Source of the DNA: Halocatena salina
GTDB taxonomy: Archaea > Halobacteriota > Halobacteria > Halobacteriales > Haloarculaceae
Reading direction: 5' to 3'
Length of the DNA: 64,000 nucleotides
Assembly (NCBI RefSeq): GCF_023115355.1
Contig: NZ_CP096022.1
Coordinates: forward strand, 186,001-250,000
Position 1 is the stretch's first letter. Every line of letters starts with the position of its first letter. The notes beneath the pieces were generated by a model. It saw nothing but the letters and a program-made list of their open reading frames with translations. It was not told the origin of the DNA and ran no database searches. Below are positions 63,048 to 64,000 of this stretch, piece after piece. Made by a program: the position numbers and the translations under genes.

Positions 63048-63349
63048 TTTCAGTTCATTGCCACCATGTATATACGTTTGGCCGACAAGCGTACGATGAT
63101 TGATGACAAGGTGTGTCCGGGTTCGATACCTGTCCGACTCTATGCTTGCCCCACATAACTACCGGTGTCCTCCAGACACGGCCATCGCTGTTAGCTACCA
63201 CCGTCGACTTTGTCATTCGCTGGAATCTATCGACGATGCTCCCGTTCTACAGTCGTCACCGTCTGACCGTCGCAGTAAAACTACGACCGGATACGGATCT
63301 ACGTCTGGAATTATAAAGATATTAGTAGAGCCACAAACATGTTTTCATC
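63048..63349. other. Divergent promoter region with no gene
   Basis: The 0.3-kb gap between the transporter and the peroxiredoxin holds no supported gene. TATAAAG at 63314-63320 lies about 33 bases before the peroxiredoxin ATG. Confidence 0.4.
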
Positions 63350-63805
63350 ATGCTCGATGCCGGTCAGAAGGCACCAGCGTTTACACTGCCGAACCACGAG
63401 GGTGAAACCGTGCGATTGTCAGATTACGATGGACAGCATGTCGTGCTGTACTTCTATCCGCAAGCAGACACACCCGGTTGTACCAGAGAGGCGTGTTCTT
63501 TTCGTGACGCATGGCATCGATTCGAAGAACAGGAGGTTACCGTTATCGGCGTGAGTGACGACTCCCTTGAGGACATCAAGGCGTTCAAAGAGAAGTACGA
63601 TCTTCCTTTCGAACTCCTCAGTGACGAAGACGGAGAAGTAGCAACGGCATACGAGTCGTACGGGACAACGAGCGTCGAGAGTGAGACAAGAGACATCATC
63701 CGCCGCAATACCTACGTTATCGACGAAACAGGCGTCATCAAACGCGTTTACGAGGACGTTTCTCCCAACAGCCACGCTCAGAAGATCATCGATGATCTCT
63801 CATAA
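63350..63805 (+). CDS. bcp: Peroxiredoxin, Bcp/AhpC-TSA family
   Basis: The product has 151 residues, the usual Bcp length. GQHVVLYFYPQADTPGCTRE gives the peroxidatic Cys in the TPGCTxEAC motif, and the resolving Cys follows four residues later (CTREACSFRD), as in Bcp with an intramolecular disulfide. KYDLPFELLSDEDGEVATAY completes the fold. It reduces hydrogen peroxide and organic hydroperoxides using thioredoxin. It is divergent from the purine genes, and urate oxidase there makes peroxide, so the neighbourhood may be meaningful. The 195 bases after it hold no supported gene. Confidence 0.92.
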   Translation: MLDAGQKAPAFTLPNHEGETVRLSDYDGQHVVLYFYPQADTPGCTREACSFRDAWHRFEEQEVTVIGVSDDSLEDIKAFKEKYDLPFELLSDEDGEVATAYESYGTTSVESETRDIIRRNTYVIDETGVIKRVYEDVSPNSHAQKIIDDLS

Positions 63806-64000
63806 CAGTGCGTGAACAATGCGCTTCGGTCCCGTATGGTGTCGGAGCGTTTCCTGTGTATCTACTAGCTGTCGACTACGACTTCGACCAAAACTGATCC
63901 GGTGTGTCAGAACGTACCGACCCCGGTCAGTTAGGTGAACAGCAATGGGAAATTAGACAGTGATAACAGTCACCTTCCCATCAAATGTGAGAAGGATCGA

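Noticed and set aside
1-64000. CRISPR arrays, rRNA, tRNA and replication origin repeats
   Set aside because: Read by eye on both strands, I saw no regularly spaced repeats, no cloverleaf with CCA-adjacent acceptor and no Orc1/Cdc6 gene with origin repeats.

Overview
The window reads as haloarchaeal chromosomal or megaplasmid DNA. The evidence is acidic proteins, small haloarchaea-restricted families (DUF5786-like, DUF7504-like, a Bat-type HTH regulator), a Tat lipoprotein signal on the sugar-binding protein, leaderless-looking starts with a TATA element about 27 bases upstream, and ISH-type transposases. GC-rich genes are separated by long AT-rich spacers. The species cannot be named from this sequence alone.

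Region 1 (1-6.5 kb) is gene-poor. It holds the tail of a TetR regulator, a DUF5786-like small protein, a DUF7504-like RecA-fold protein beside a small zinc-ribbon protein whose two motifs have each lost their first Cys, a two-CBS protein, and wrecked fragments of a beta-propeller gene and an MFS transporter.

Region 2 (5.7-20.6 kb) is the most organised block, a sugar-acid/deoxysugar catabolic island. It has an IclR regulator, two Zn alcohol dehydrogenases, a complete ABC sugar importer (binding protein, two permeases, ATPase), a class II aldolase, a rhamnulokinase-type FGGY kinase, an SDR dehydrogenase, a galactonate-dehydratase-type enolase-superfamily enzyme with a Glu-to-Asp metal-ligand change, an AGE-fold isomerase/epimerase and an extended SDR. 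It mixes a phosphorylating branch (isomerase, kinase, aldolase) with an oxidising branch (dehydrogenase, dehydratase). No classical rhamnose or fucose isomerase is present, so the AGE protein is the best candidate for that step.

Region 3 (20.8-32.3 kb) is a mobile-element and pseudogene belt. It contains a frameshifted IS, a second decayed transposase, a truncated BNR propeller and a decayed cytochrome P450, interspersed with intact genes (Bat-type regulator, Lsm protein, threonine-synthase-like enzyme, secreted NosD-type beta-helix protein, flavin disulfide oxidoreductase).

Region 4 (32.3-47.7 kb) is rich in membrane proteins: an MFS transporter, an OPT peptide transporter followed by a PqqD-like protein, a Cys-rich miniprotein overlapping a BKACE enzyme, a collapsed IS5-type transposase, a TRIC-type channel and an intact BNR propeller. 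A minus-strand export-like block follows (two paralogous ABC-2 permeases flanking an anchored protein, then a COG1361-like surface protein and an RND/MMPL transporter) with no ABC ATPase nearby.

Region 5 (47.8-56.5 kb) has a formyltransferase fused to a UPF0175-type domain, an SDR next to a decayed TetR gene related to the one at the left edge, a SoxB/5'-nucleotidase-like metallophosphoesterase, and an exonuclease-helicase pair resembling bacterial MrfB-MrfA (YprB-YprA).

Region 6 (56.5-63.8 kb) is a purine-degradation block: transporter, OHCU decarboxylase, urate oxidase, hydroxyisourate hydrolase and glycerate 2-kinase, flanked by a GlpA-like flavoenzyme and a Bcp-type peroxiredoxin. Together these genes would convert urate to allantoin and could feed the resulting C2/C3 carbon into glycolysis.
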